Virus record (IMG/VR): IMGVR_UViG_3300006752_000166
Location: 1-27,514 of that record
DNA length: 27,514 bases
Strand: one strand, 5' to 3'
DNA from: a virus
The translations under genes were made by a program, and so were the position numbers. The notes beneath the pieces were generated by a model that ran no database searches, was not told the origin of the DNA, and saw only the letters and a program-made list of their open reading frames with translations. Of the stretch, positions 1 to 6,958 are shown one piece after another; position 1 is the stretch's first letter; each line of letters starts with the position of its first letter.

Positions 1-38
1 TATAACGTAGAAAGTATAAAATAAATAAATTTTTAATT

Positions 39-68
39 TGTGTAAATTTATATAAAAAAAATTATATT
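39..68 (+). promoter_or_regulatory. Promoter of the TGTGTAAA class, before polA
   Basis: TGTGTAAA lies at 39-46 and TATATT at 63-68, 16 bases apart. The same arrangement recurs at five other gene starts in the window. The -10-like box ends only 6 bases before the ATG of the polymerase gene at 75, so transcription would begin at or within a base or two of the start codon. The motif and spacing are seen in the sequence; promoter activity is inferred. Confidence 0.55.
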
Positions 69-74
69 AAATTT

Positions 75-1127
75 ATGCTAGATTTAATAAAACAATACAA
101 AATAAATAAATTAGATAGATTCAATAAGTTTTTTTCTATGTTTGATTTAATAGAATATAAAGATATTGAATCTATACTTCCTGAATATTATTATGATGAA
201 TTTAAAGAGTTAGAGTTTGAATCTTTAAATATTATAGACGAAATGGACTTAGATTATGGTTATGTAGAAATATTTAATATAAAGCAAAAGATATTAAACA
301 ACTTATATAATGCAAAAATAAATTTAATAGTTTATAAAGCTTTTAAAGAAATAGAAAAAAACGAAACCTTATTATCAAATCTAAATAGTTTTCAGCCTAT
401 TAAAGGTTTTTCAAAGCCTGTAAAATATAATCAAAATAAAACAATTACAGGTAGACTAGTAACATTAAAGTCTAGTCCTAGTATTTTAACTTTACCTTCA
501 AAATATAGAAGAATATTTAAAAGTAGATGGGACAAAGGAACAATTTATCAAATAGACTTTAAAACGCTTGAACCTCGTGTAGTTAGAAAAATAAACAACA
601 AAGAATCAAGCGAAGACATTTATTTAGAAATTTCAGATAAGTTTGAATTTCCTGTAGATAGATCTGTTATAAAAAGAGCAATCATATCTGTTTTATACGG
701 TAAAACAACTCAAATAGAAGGCTTAAGTAAAGAAAGAAGTAATACTATCTTAGAAGAAGTTAATAACTTTTTTAATATTAAGTCAATATTTGAAAAAGCA
801 AAAATAATATACACAGATGAATGCAGAAGAAATTTTTATGGAAAACCTATATGGAATATCAAAGAAGAAAATAAAAACAAAATCGTGAACAACTACATAC
901 AATCTACAGCTGTTGATGTATCACTACTTTATTTTTCTGAATTGTTTGATAAATTTAATAAAGACTTATGTAAACCTATATTCATAATTCATGATGCACT
1001 TTTATGTGACGTTAGCGAATGTTACAAAGAAGAATTTTTTAAAATAGTTTCAACAGGATTTAATTGCAAAAAACTCGGTTACTTTCCTGTAGAAATAACA
1101 GATATATTGGAGAACAATAATGAATAA
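75..1127 (+). CDS. Minimal family A DNA polymerase (palm/fingers only)
   Basis: Template-directed DNA synthesis is inferred from family A polymerase motifs. TGRL lies at residues 125-128. Motif A is DFKTLEPR, with the first catalytic Asp at 161 and the conserved Glu at 166. Motif B has R196, K200 and Y208-G209 with the Pol I O-helix spacing, but Ile at the usual Phe/Tyr position (204). NNYIQ at 272-276 and motif C HDA (H306, D307) complete the site; HDE is usual, but the metal-binding Asp is kept. At 350 residues it is far shorter than typical phage PolA proteins, and no 3'-5' exonuclease or 5' nuclease domain is visible. The frame stays open upstream to base 6, but ATG 75 is the first standard start and has no Shine-Dalgarno. 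A second, family C polymerase is encoded at 21-26 kb, so this one may be a repair or gap-filling enzyme. An exonuclease domain could be encoded left of the window. Confidence 0.85.
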   Translation: MLDLIKQYKINKLDRFNKFFSMFDLIEYKDIESILPEYYYDEFKELEFESLNIIDEMDLDYGYVEIFNIKQKILNNLYNAKINLIVYKAFKEIEKNETLLSNLNSFQPIKGFSKPVKYNQNKTITGRLVTLKSSPSILTLPSKYRRIFKSRWDKGTIYQIDFKTLEPRVVRKINNKESSEDIYLEISDKFEFPVDRSVIKRAIISVLYGKTTQIEGLSKERSNTILEEVNNFFNIKSIFEKAKIIYTDECRRNFYGKPIWNIKEENKNKIVNNYIQSTAVDVSLLYFSELFDKFNKDLCKPIFIIHDALLCDVSECYKEEFFKIVSTGFNCKKLGYFPVEITDILENNNE

Positions 1128-1731
1128 ACTTCCAGAAAGAGATATAGAAAATCTCTGGAAAAAATATGAAAATCTTTTAGGTTTTTTAGAAGAAGAAGGA
1201 GTTAATAATCTTTTAAAAGAAAATGGTCAAAGAATTATTGAATGTTCTTATTCTCAAAGAACAACAGAAGTTTTCTGTGGCATTGGAGGTCTTGTAGAAT
1301 ATAGTTTAGAATTAGCTAAAACATCAAAAGAATTATCTAAGTCACTTAACTATTGTGTAGAGCCAAAACAAATAATAAAAATAGCACTCCTATCAGAAAT
1401 TGGTAGAATAGGTACTTTACATTGTGACAGATTTAAAATTTCAGATTCTGAATGGCACAAAGAAAAGTTAGGACAGTATTACGACTGGAATGAAAGTTGT
1501 GAAAAATATAACATATATCATATGACTTTGTTTTATCTTCAAAAATATAATATATATTTGACATGGGAAGAAATGCAAGCTATACTTTTATTAGAAGGTA
1601 TAACTTCTGAAAATTCAAAATTTTACAGCGAATACAAATCACAGTTAACTTTATTAATGCAGATTTCAAAAGAAGTTGTAATAAAAAAGCAAAAAGAAAT
1701 TATTAATGGAACACATAAATTACCTTTTTAA
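1120..1731 (+). CDS. Degenerate HD-domain protein (phosphohydrolase fold, active site lost)
   Basis: The 203-residue protein follows the layout of HD phosphohydrolase-like proteins that I recall from marine T4-like phages: a GGL-x-H-S/A-L helix, an LLHD-I/L-G-R/K helix, a DWHRDKLGQLY-like stretch and a C-terminal Lt-x-E-E/W-x-A-I helix. Here these read GGLVEYSL, LLSEIGR, EWHKEKLGQYYDW and LTWEEMQAILLLEG. The His of the first helix is Tyr, the HD pair is Ser-Glu, and no His is present in the last helix, so metal-dependent hydrolysis is unlikely. It may be structural or regulatory. The ATG overlaps the end of the polymerase gene by 8 bases, with GGAG just upstream, suggesting translational coupling. 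The fold assignment rests on motif layout only. Confidence 0.6.
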   Translation: MNKLPERDIENLWKKYENLLGFLEEEGVNNLLKENGQRIIECSYSQRTTEVFCGIGGLVEYSLELAKTSKELSKSLNYCVEPKQIIKIALLSEIGRIGTLHCDRFKISDSEWHKEKLGQYYDWNESCEKYNIYHMTLFYLQKYNIYLTWEEMQAILLLEGITSENSKFYSEYKSQLTLLMQISKEVVIKKQKEIINGTHKLPF

Positions 1732-1756
1732 TATTTATTAAAAAAAGGATTTTGAT

Positions 1757-1978
1757 ATGAGCAGCAAAGAAACAGAAGATATTTACTACATGTTATTAGA
1801 ACGATTATTAGCTGAAGAAGAGCTTAATGAATTTAGTTCAATGTCTGGAGGAAATGTTGGAGGAGTTTCTGTACCTTTAGGTGCTGGTCCTAGAGGAAAA
1901 GTTGTTTATAAAAAAAGCAAGAAAAAGAAAAAAGTTAAACCAAAATCTGTACAGTGGTATTTAAAAAATAATAAATAA
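1757..1978 (+). CDS. Small Gly-rich/Lys-rich phage protein
   Basis: This 73-residue protein has an acidic N-terminal helix (LLERLLAEEELNEF), then a glycine-rich stretch ending in VPLGAGPRGK, then a strongly basic tail with seven lysines in an eight-residue run (KKSKKKKK). Similar Gly-x-PLG-containing short proteins are, in my memory, frequent in marine phages, often as small head or prohead-core proteins, but the function is not established here. The ATG is preceded by AAAAAAAGGA with good spacing. The gene is followed by the promoter of the ssb operon. The basic tail would suit nucleic-acid contact. The function is unknown. Confidence 0.6.
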   Translation: MSSKETEDIYYMLLERLLAEEELNEFSSMSGGNVGGVSVPLGAGPRGKVVYKKSKKKKKVKPKSVQWYLKNNK

Positions 1979-1982
1979 AAAA

Positions 1983-2012
1983 TGTGTAAAATTAAATTAA
2001 TCATATTATAAT
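1983..2012 (+). promoter_or_regulatory. Promoter of the TGTGTAAA class, before ssb
   Basis: TGTGTAAA at 1983-1990 and TATAAT at 2007-2012 are 16 bases apart, directly after the small protein gene ending at 1978. It would start transcription near 2020 and drive ssb, uvsX, exonuclease, helicase, dut, nrdA and nrdB, which follow with no other clear promoter of this class. The activity is inferred from position and from recurrence of the pattern. Confidence 0.65.
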
Positions 2013-2080
2013 TCAAACATAATTGGTTAACAAAAAATTAAACAATTAAAAATATAACAAAATAATAAAATAACAAAAAG
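2013..2080 (+). promoter_or_regulatory. A-rich leader of ssb, possible autogenous translational operator
   Basis: The roughly 60-base leader of the ssb message is almost free of G and C and cannot form a stable structure. It carries TTAAACAATTAAA at 2038-2050, which recurs exactly at 2908-2920 just upstream of uvsX. In T4, gp32 represses its own translation by cooperative binding to an unstructured A/U-rich leader. The same logic is plausible here. This is an analogy, not demonstrated. Confidence 0.35.
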
Positions 2081-2095
2081 AAAGGAATGATTCTA

Positions 2096-2887
2096 ATGGG
2101 AATCGACTTAGCTTCTATAAGAAAAAAATTAAACCAACTTAGTGGTCAAAATTCAAAACGAAACGTAATGTGGAGACCAGAAGAAGGTACTGAAACAACA
2201 GTTAGATTAATGGCATATCCTGATAATGATGGTCAACCATTTAAAGAGCTTATGTTCTACTACAACATCGGCAACAATCCGGGTCTTTTAGCTCCTTACC
2301 AATTTGGAAAGGCAGATCCAATTCAAGAACTAATTACAAACTTAAGAGATGAAGGTTCTAAAGAATCTTATGAATTAGCTAAAAAACTTTACCCTAAAAT
2401 GCGTTGTTATGCTCCAGTTATTGTTCGTGGTGAAGAAGATAAAGGTGTTCGTTTATGGGCATTTGGAAAGCAAATTTATCAAACACTTTTAAACTTTATG
2501 CTTGATGAAGACTACGGCGATATTACTGATCCTTCAAGTGGTCGTGATATTAGAGTTGTATGTACTAAAACGCCAGGAAGAATGTGGGCTACTACAGAAG
2601 TTAGACCTAGAGGAAAAGATACACCTTTAAGTGAAGATCAAAGTAAAGCAAAAAATTGGTTAGACAATATTCCAGATGCAAATGAATTATATGATCTAAA
2701 ATCCTATCAGGAATTAGAAAATATCGTAAATGCATGGTTAAATGGAGAAGAAGAATCAGAAAGAGGAGGAAATAATAATAATTCTTCTAATAATTCTTCA
2801 CCTAGTAATTCTGAAGAAGATAGTAATTCTCCAGATAAGCTTGCTAAAAGAAGTTTAGATGATGCATTTGCTGATCTTGACTTTTAA
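2096..2887 (+). CDS. Single-stranded DNA-binding protein, T4 gp32-like
   Basis: This protein is predicted to coat single-stranded DNA at the replication fork and during recombination, partnering UvsX and the helicase. The N-terminus MGIDLASIRKKLNQL matches the basic self-interaction segment of gp32 proteins. The central part (FYYNIG, MRCYAPVIVRG, VRLWAFGKQIY) resembles the gp32 OB-fold core, and the C-terminus is an acidic Ser/Asn-rich tail ending in DDAFADLDF, typical of tails that recruit partner proteins. I do not see the gp32 zinc ligands: only one Cys lies in the equivalent region. The ATG at 2087 abuts AAAGGA with no spacer, whereas the in-frame ATG at 2096 has 9 bases of spacing and gives the expected N-terminus, so 2096 is chosen (263 residues). 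Its context immediately before uvsX is T4-like in logic. Confidence 0.85.
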   Translation: MGIDLASIRKKLNQLSGQNSKRNVMWRPEEGTETTVRLMAYPDNDGQPFKELMFYYNIGNNPGLLAPYQFGKADPIQELITNLRDEGSKESYELAKKLYPKMRCYAPVIVRGEEDKGVRLWAFGKQIYQTLLNFMLDEDYGDITDPSSGRDIRVVCTKTPGRMWATTEVRPRGKDTPLSEDQSKAKNWLDNIPDANELYDLKSYQELENIVNAWLNGEEESERGGNNNNSSNNSSPSNSEEDSNSPDKLAKRSLDDAFADLDF

Positions 2888-2940
2888 TAAATTAATAAAT
2901 TAAAAATTTAAACAATTAAATAATAAAGAAGTAAATTTAA

Positions 2941-4140
2941 ATGCCAAAAAGTAAACAGAAAAAGCAGCAGCTTGATGATTTTACCTCTGACTTAATAAAG
3001 TCCTTAAATAAAGAAAGAGGTAATAGAGTTGCGTATAATCTTAGCTGTGATGAATCACCAACACACGTCAATAGATGGATTAGTACTGGTTCTAAACAAT
3101 TAGATTATATCATTGCAAATCAAAAAGAGGGTGGTTTACCTGAAGGCCGTATAGTAGAAATATTTGGACCTCCATCTATTGGTAAATCACATATTGCAAC
3201 TCAAATTGCAAAAAGCACTCAACAAATGAATGGTATTGTCGTATACATTGATACAGAAAATGCTACTTCTATTGATAACCTAAGAGCACTAGGTGTTGAC
3301 ATTACAAAGAGATTTGTTTATGTAGATACGCATTGTACTGAAGAAGTTTTATCTATAGCTGAGTCTACCATTATTAAAGCTAAGGCTATGGATAAAGATG
3401 TACCTGTAACTATTATATGGGATTCTGTTGCAGCAACATCGCCTAAAGCAGAATTAACAGGTGATTACGATAAAGATTCAATAGGATTACAAGCTAGAGC
3501 TATTTCTAAAGGTATGAGAAAAATAACTGGTGTTATAGCAAATGAAAAAGTTTTATTTGTTTGTCTAAATCAGATTCGTACTAAAGTAGGTGTTCTTTAC
3601 GGTGATCCAACTACTACTCCTGGTGGTCATGCAATTCCATTTCATTCATCTGTCAGAATTAAATTAGGTGCTGGCTCTCAAATTCTTAACAAGAATAAAG
3701 AGCCTATAGGTATTAATGTTTCTGCTAAAACAATCAAGAATAAAGTATCAGCTCCTTTTAGAAAATGTGATTTTGAAATTCACTTTGGTAAAGGAATTGT
3801 AGAGCATGAGCAAATTTTTGATATGTTAAGAAAGAACGGTGAAGAAAAAATTGATGATCATATTGTTGATGTAGGTGGTAATGGTGCTTGGAAAACAATG
3901 TGTGTATATTCGCCTGAAGGTGAAGTTATAATTGAAAAGAAATTTTACAAAGCTGATTTTGGTAGTCTTTTATCAGATAAAATCCATGGTCCTTGGATTG
4001 AAAAGTTACTAGAAAAAGTTATGGTAAGAAATAGTACTAGCGAGTATGAAGTTGACGCTGACAGTTATGTTGAAGTTTCTGCAGTTGTTGATGAACTTGA
4101 AGAGTTAAACGATAGCGAAGCTTTTAGTCACATAAAGTAA
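2941..4140 (+). CDS. uvsX: UvsX/RecA-family recombinase
   Basis: This is an ATP-dependent strand-exchange protein for recombination-dependent replication and repair. Walker A is GPPSIGKS (76-83). The catalytic Glu lies in YIDTEN (E107). Walker B is TIIWDS (Asp161). The L1/L2 region includes LNQIRTKVG with the sensor Gln at 211 and TTTPGGHA (224-231), which is diagnostic of RecA/UvsX. The 399-residue length fits phage UvsX. A 53-base AT-rich gap separates it from ssb and contains the same 13-mer as the ssb leader. No strong Shine-Dalgarno is seen before ATG 2941 (only AAGAAG further up), so the level may depend on the leader. The next gene follows after 5 bases. Confidence 0.93.
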   Translation: MPKSKQKKQQLDDFTSDLIKSLNKERGNRVAYNLSCDESPTHVNRWISTGSKQLDYIIANQKEGGLPEGRIVEIFGPPSIGKSHIATQIAKSTQQMNGIVVYIDTENATSIDNLRALGVDITKRFVYVDTHCTEEVLSIAESTIIKAKAMDKDVPVTIIWDSVAATSPKAELTGDYDKDSIGLQARAISKGMRKITGVIANEKVLFVCLNQIRTKVGVLYGDPTTTPGGHAIPFHSSVRIKLGAGSQILNKNKEPIGINVSAKTIKNKVSAPFRKCDFEIHFGKGIVEHEQIFDMLRKNGEEKIDDHIVDVGGNGAWKTMCVYSPEGEVIIEKKFYKADFGSLLSDKIHGPWIEKLLEKVMVRNSTSEYEVDADSYVEVSAVVDELEELNDSEAFSHIK

Positions 4141-4145
4141 TTACA

Positions 4146-5105
4146 ATGAAAAAGTCAGAAATTTATATTGATGGCTTAAATGTTTTTATGCGTCATTTTG
4201 CTGCTAACCCATCCAAGTCCTTAAACGGTCAGCTATGTGGTGGTGTTTTTGGTGTTTTGAGAAATATACAACATTTAGCTGAAAAGTTTAAGCCTGAACG
4301 AATAACTGTTGTTTGGGAGGGTGGTGGATCTTTAAGAAGAAGAAACATTGACCCTAACTATAAAAATGGTAGAAGGCCTGTAAAGCTTAATAGAAGTAAA
4401 TTTAATGAAGATGTACCAGAATCTCTAGAAAACAGAAACTGGCAATTAAAAACATTGATTAATATTCTTTATAAGACACCAATATATCAAATATATGTAG
4501 AAGATTGTGAAGCTGATGATATTATATCTTATCTCGTAAAAACAAAAAATTTTGATAATCAAAAAATAATTGTGACATCAGATAAAGATTATTATCAGTT
4601 AGTAAACGATGATGTAAAAATTTGGTCTCCTAATAGAAAAATATTAATAGATCAAAAATACATATTAGAAGAATGGAGTATTTCACCTGAAAACTTCTGC
4701 ACAGCAAGAGCATTTATTGGAGATCAAAGTGATGGAATTAAAGGAATTAAAGGTGCTGGTTTTAAAACAATGAGCAAAAGATTCCCGGATTTAAGCACGT
4801 GTAAATCAATAATGCCAAATGATATAATTAACATGTCAAAGATAGAAGTTCAAAGAGGCAGTAAACTAAAGTTATTTAATAATATATTAAGTGAATCTAG
4901 TGTTGCTCAAAAGAATTGGAAACTAATGTATTTAGATTCTGCAATGCTAAGTGGTGATCAAATTAAAAAAGTAAACTTTCAGATTGAAAACAAAGAAGAA
5001 AAAATAAACAAATTTGATTTATTAAAAGAACTTAACAAACAAGGTTTAAATAGCTTTGATATTCACACATTTCTACTAACAATTAAATCAAGCATAAGGA
5101 CATAA
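4146..5105 (+). CDS. 5'-3' exonuclease / flap nuclease (T4 RNase H, T5 D15 family)
   Basis: It is predicted to remove RNA primers and 5' flaps during lagging-strand synthesis. The PIN/FEN metal site is visible: IYIDGLN with Asp9; VEDCEADD at 118-125 supplying several carboxylates; TSDKDYYQL with Asp146 and Asp148; and GDQSDGIKG (192-200) with paired Asp followed by IKGAGFKT, the helix-hairpin-helix DNA-binding segment. Its 319 residues match phage RNase H-like enzymes. It is the fourth gene of the ssb operon, starting 5 bases after uvsX and ending one base before the helicase gene. No clear Shine-Dalgarno precedes the start. Confidence 0.9.
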   Translation: MKKSEIYIDGLNVFMRHFAANPSKSLNGQLCGGVFGVLRNIQHLAEKFKPERITVVWEGGGSLRRRNIDPNYKNGRRPVKLNRSKFNEDVPESLENRNWQLKTLINILYKTPIYQIYVEDCEADDIISYLVKTKNFDNQKIIVTSDKDYYQLVNDDVKIWSPNRKILIDQKYILEEWSISPENFCTARAFIGDQSDGIKGIKGAGFKTMSKRFPDLSTCKSIMPNDIINMSKIEVQRGSKLKLFNNILSESSVAQKNWKLMYLDSAMLSGDQIKKVNFQIENKEEKINKFDLLKELNKQGLNSFDIHTFLLTIKSSIRT

Positions 5106-5106
5106 A

Positions 5107-6477
5107 ATGAGTTTAGAGAAAAACTTTGCCAAGTTTGGCAAAGCATTCCAAGAAAAAGTATTTCAAGGAATGTTAACAGATACAACGTGGTCAGCTCAAA
5201 TGATCGAAGTAGTTAATCCTGATTATTTTGACCTAAAATATCTAGGTTTTCTATGTAGTAAATACTTTTCTTATTACGAAAAATATAAAACTTTTCCAAC
5301 TCTTTCAATTCTTATTACTATAATTAAAGAAGATTTAACTAAATCAAAAGATATTATTTTAAGAGATCAAATTATTGAGTATCTTCATCGTATGAGAACA
5401 AATCCAGATATGGGTGATTTACAATATGTAAAAGATAAATCTTTAGAATTTTGCAAACGACAAGCTTTTAAAGAAGCTTTAGAACAAAGTGTCGAACTAA
5501 TTCAAACAGAAAAATACGAATCAGTTCTTAATATTATGAAAGAAGCAATTTCTGTAGGAATGCCAAACTCTTCAGGACATGATTTCTTTGATGATATAGA
5601 AGCAAGATTTGTAGAAATAAATCGTCAAGTTTGTCCTACTGGTCTTGATAGAATTGATGCACAAGATATTCTTAGAGGTGGTTTAGGTAGAGGTGAGTTA
5701 GGTGTAATAGCTGCTAATACAGGTGTTGGTAAATCTCATTTCTTAGTTGCTATGGGTTGTGCTGCAATGCAAGCTGGTAAAAATGTAATTCATTATACTT
5801 TTGAACTTTCAGAATTTGAAACTGGTAAAAGATATGATTCACACTTGTGTAATATTCCTTCTAATGAAGTTATTCAAAGAAAGAAAGAAGTTATTGAAAA
5901 ATACAAAGAAATGAATCTTGGTAAGTTAATCATTAAAGAATATCCAACAGGATCAGCTTCTGTTCTTACTTTAAGAAATCATATTGAGAAGTTAACTTTA
6001 AAAGGTTTTAAACCTAGTATATTAACAGTTGACTATGCTGATGTAATGAAGTCTTCTAGAGCATATGATTCGTTACGTCATGAGTTAAAATTAATATATA
6101 CTGAACTAAGAAATTTAGCTGTAGATTTAAACATACCTATTTGGACAGCATCTCAAGCTAATAAAGATTCTTCAAAGTCTGATGTTGTAGGTTTAGAAAA
6201 TCTAGGTGAATCATATGGTAAAGCACAAGTTGCCGACGTGGTACTTTCTATTAGTCGTAAACCAATGGAAAAGTCAACTGGCGAAGGTAGAATTTTTGTT
6301 GCAAAAAATAGAGCAGGAAAAGATGGTTTACTTTTTCCTATTAACATTGACACATCAAAATCTAAATTTACTATATTAGACGAATCTGAAATGACTTTAA
6401 AAGAAGTTGTTACTCAAGATGAAAGCAATTTAAAAAATAAATTAAGAGAAAAGTGGAACGAGGTTAATAAAAAATGA
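5107..6477 (+). CDS. Replicative DNA helicase, DnaB/gp41-like
   Basis: This is a hexameric 5'-3' helicase that would unwind the fork. The N-terminal ~150 residues are a helical DnaB-N-like domain (YKTFPTLSILI). The RecA-like motor follows: Walker A ANTGVGKS (203-210), YTFELSE with the catalytic Glu at 233, Walker B ILTVDYAD with Asp309, and the sensor region WTASQANKD with Gln350, followed by GESYGKAQVADVVLSI, typical of DnaB/gp41. The 456-residue length is normal. AAGGA lies shortly before the ATG. The stop TGA overlaps the dUTPase ATG (ATGA) and is followed at once by TAA, a tandem stop. No primase gene was recognised in the window, and no primase domain is fused here. Confidence 0.93.
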   Translation: MSLEKNFAKFGKAFQEKVFQGMLTDTTWSAQMIEVVNPDYFDLKYLGFLCSKYFSYYEKYKTFPTLSILITIIKEDLTKSKDIILRDQIIEYLHRMRTNPDMGDLQYVKDKSLEFCKRQAFKEALEQSVELIQTEKYESVLNIMKEAISVGMPNSSGHDFFDDIEARFVEINRQVCPTGLDRIDAQDILRGGLGRGELGVIAANTGVGKSHFLVAMGCAAMQAGKNVIHYTFELSEFETGKRYDSHLCNIPSNEVIQRKKEVIEKYKEMNLGKLIIKEYPTGSASVLTLRNHIEKLTLKGFKPSILTVDYADVMKSSRAYDSLRHELKLIYTELRNLAVDLNIPIWTASQANKDSSKSDVVGLENLGESYGKAQVADVVLSISRKPMEKSTGEGRIFVAKNRAGKDGLLFPINIDTSKSKFTILDESEMTLKEVVTQDESNLKNKLREKWNEVNKK

Positions 6478-6947
6478 TAAAAATTTATTGTAACGAAATA
6501 TTAGAAAACGTTTTAAAAAACAAAAACATTGATCAATATACGCCTGCTTACGGAGGAGAAAGTGCCGGATTAGATTTATATAATTGTGGAAAAGATATTA
6601 TAATTAATCCTATCACGAATACAGACGAAAGAGTTTTAATACCTACAGGAATAAGAATGATTGTACCTAAAGGTTATGTTGCTTTAGTTCAAGAAAGAGG
6701 ATCAATTACAAAAACTAAACTAAAAGTAAGAGCAGGAGTAATTGATAGTGGTTATACAGGCGAAGTATTTGTAAACCTTGTAAATTTATCAGAAAAAGAA
6801 AAAATTATTTATGAAGGAGAAAAGCTGCCTGTGCAAATTGTTGTAATTAAATGCGATAATCACTTTGACTGTATTTCAAAAGAAGAATATATAAACTTAT
6901 CTAACTCTTCTGAAAGAAAAGAAGGAAAAGTTGGAAGTTCAGATTAA
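6474..6947 (+). CDS. dut: dUTP pyrophosphatase (trimeric dUTPase)
   Basis: This enzyme hydrolyses dUTP to dUMP and pyrophosphate, keeping uracil out of DNA and feeding thymidylate synthase. The five dUTPase motifs appear in order: AGLDLY; ERGSIT in place of the common PRSGLA-type motif 2; GVIDSGYTGEV with the catalytic Asp and Tyr; EKLPVQIVV as motif 4; and a C-terminal SSERKEGKVGSSD replacing the RGxGGFGSTG arm that closes over the base. The last motif is divergent, with Lys-Val-Gly instead of Gly-Phe-Gly. Length is 157 residues, as usual. Start overlaps the helicase stop by four bases, so it is translationally coupled. The ribonucleotide reductase genes follow. Confidence 0.92.
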   Translation: MIKIYCNEILENVLKNKNIDQYTPAYGGESAGLDLYNCGKDIIINPITNTDERVLIPTGIRMIVPKGYVALVQERGSITKTKLKVRAGVIDSGYTGEVFVNLVNLSEKEKIIYEGEKLPVQIVVIKCDNHFDCISKEEYINLSNSSERKEGKVGSSD

Positions 6948-6958
6948 AAGAGGATTAT

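Noticed and set aside
2087-2095. ATG at 2087 as the start of the single-strand binding protein
   Set aside because: The AAAGGA ribosome site touches this ATG with no spacer. The in-frame ATG at 2096 has 9 bases of spacing and gives the family-typical N-terminus.
6153-6353. Minus-strand open frame inside the helicase gene
   Set aside because: It lies fully within a well-supported coding region, has no ribosome site and no recognisable motif. Similar shadow frames inside nrdA, the second thyX, dnaE and the endonuclease were rejected for the same reason.
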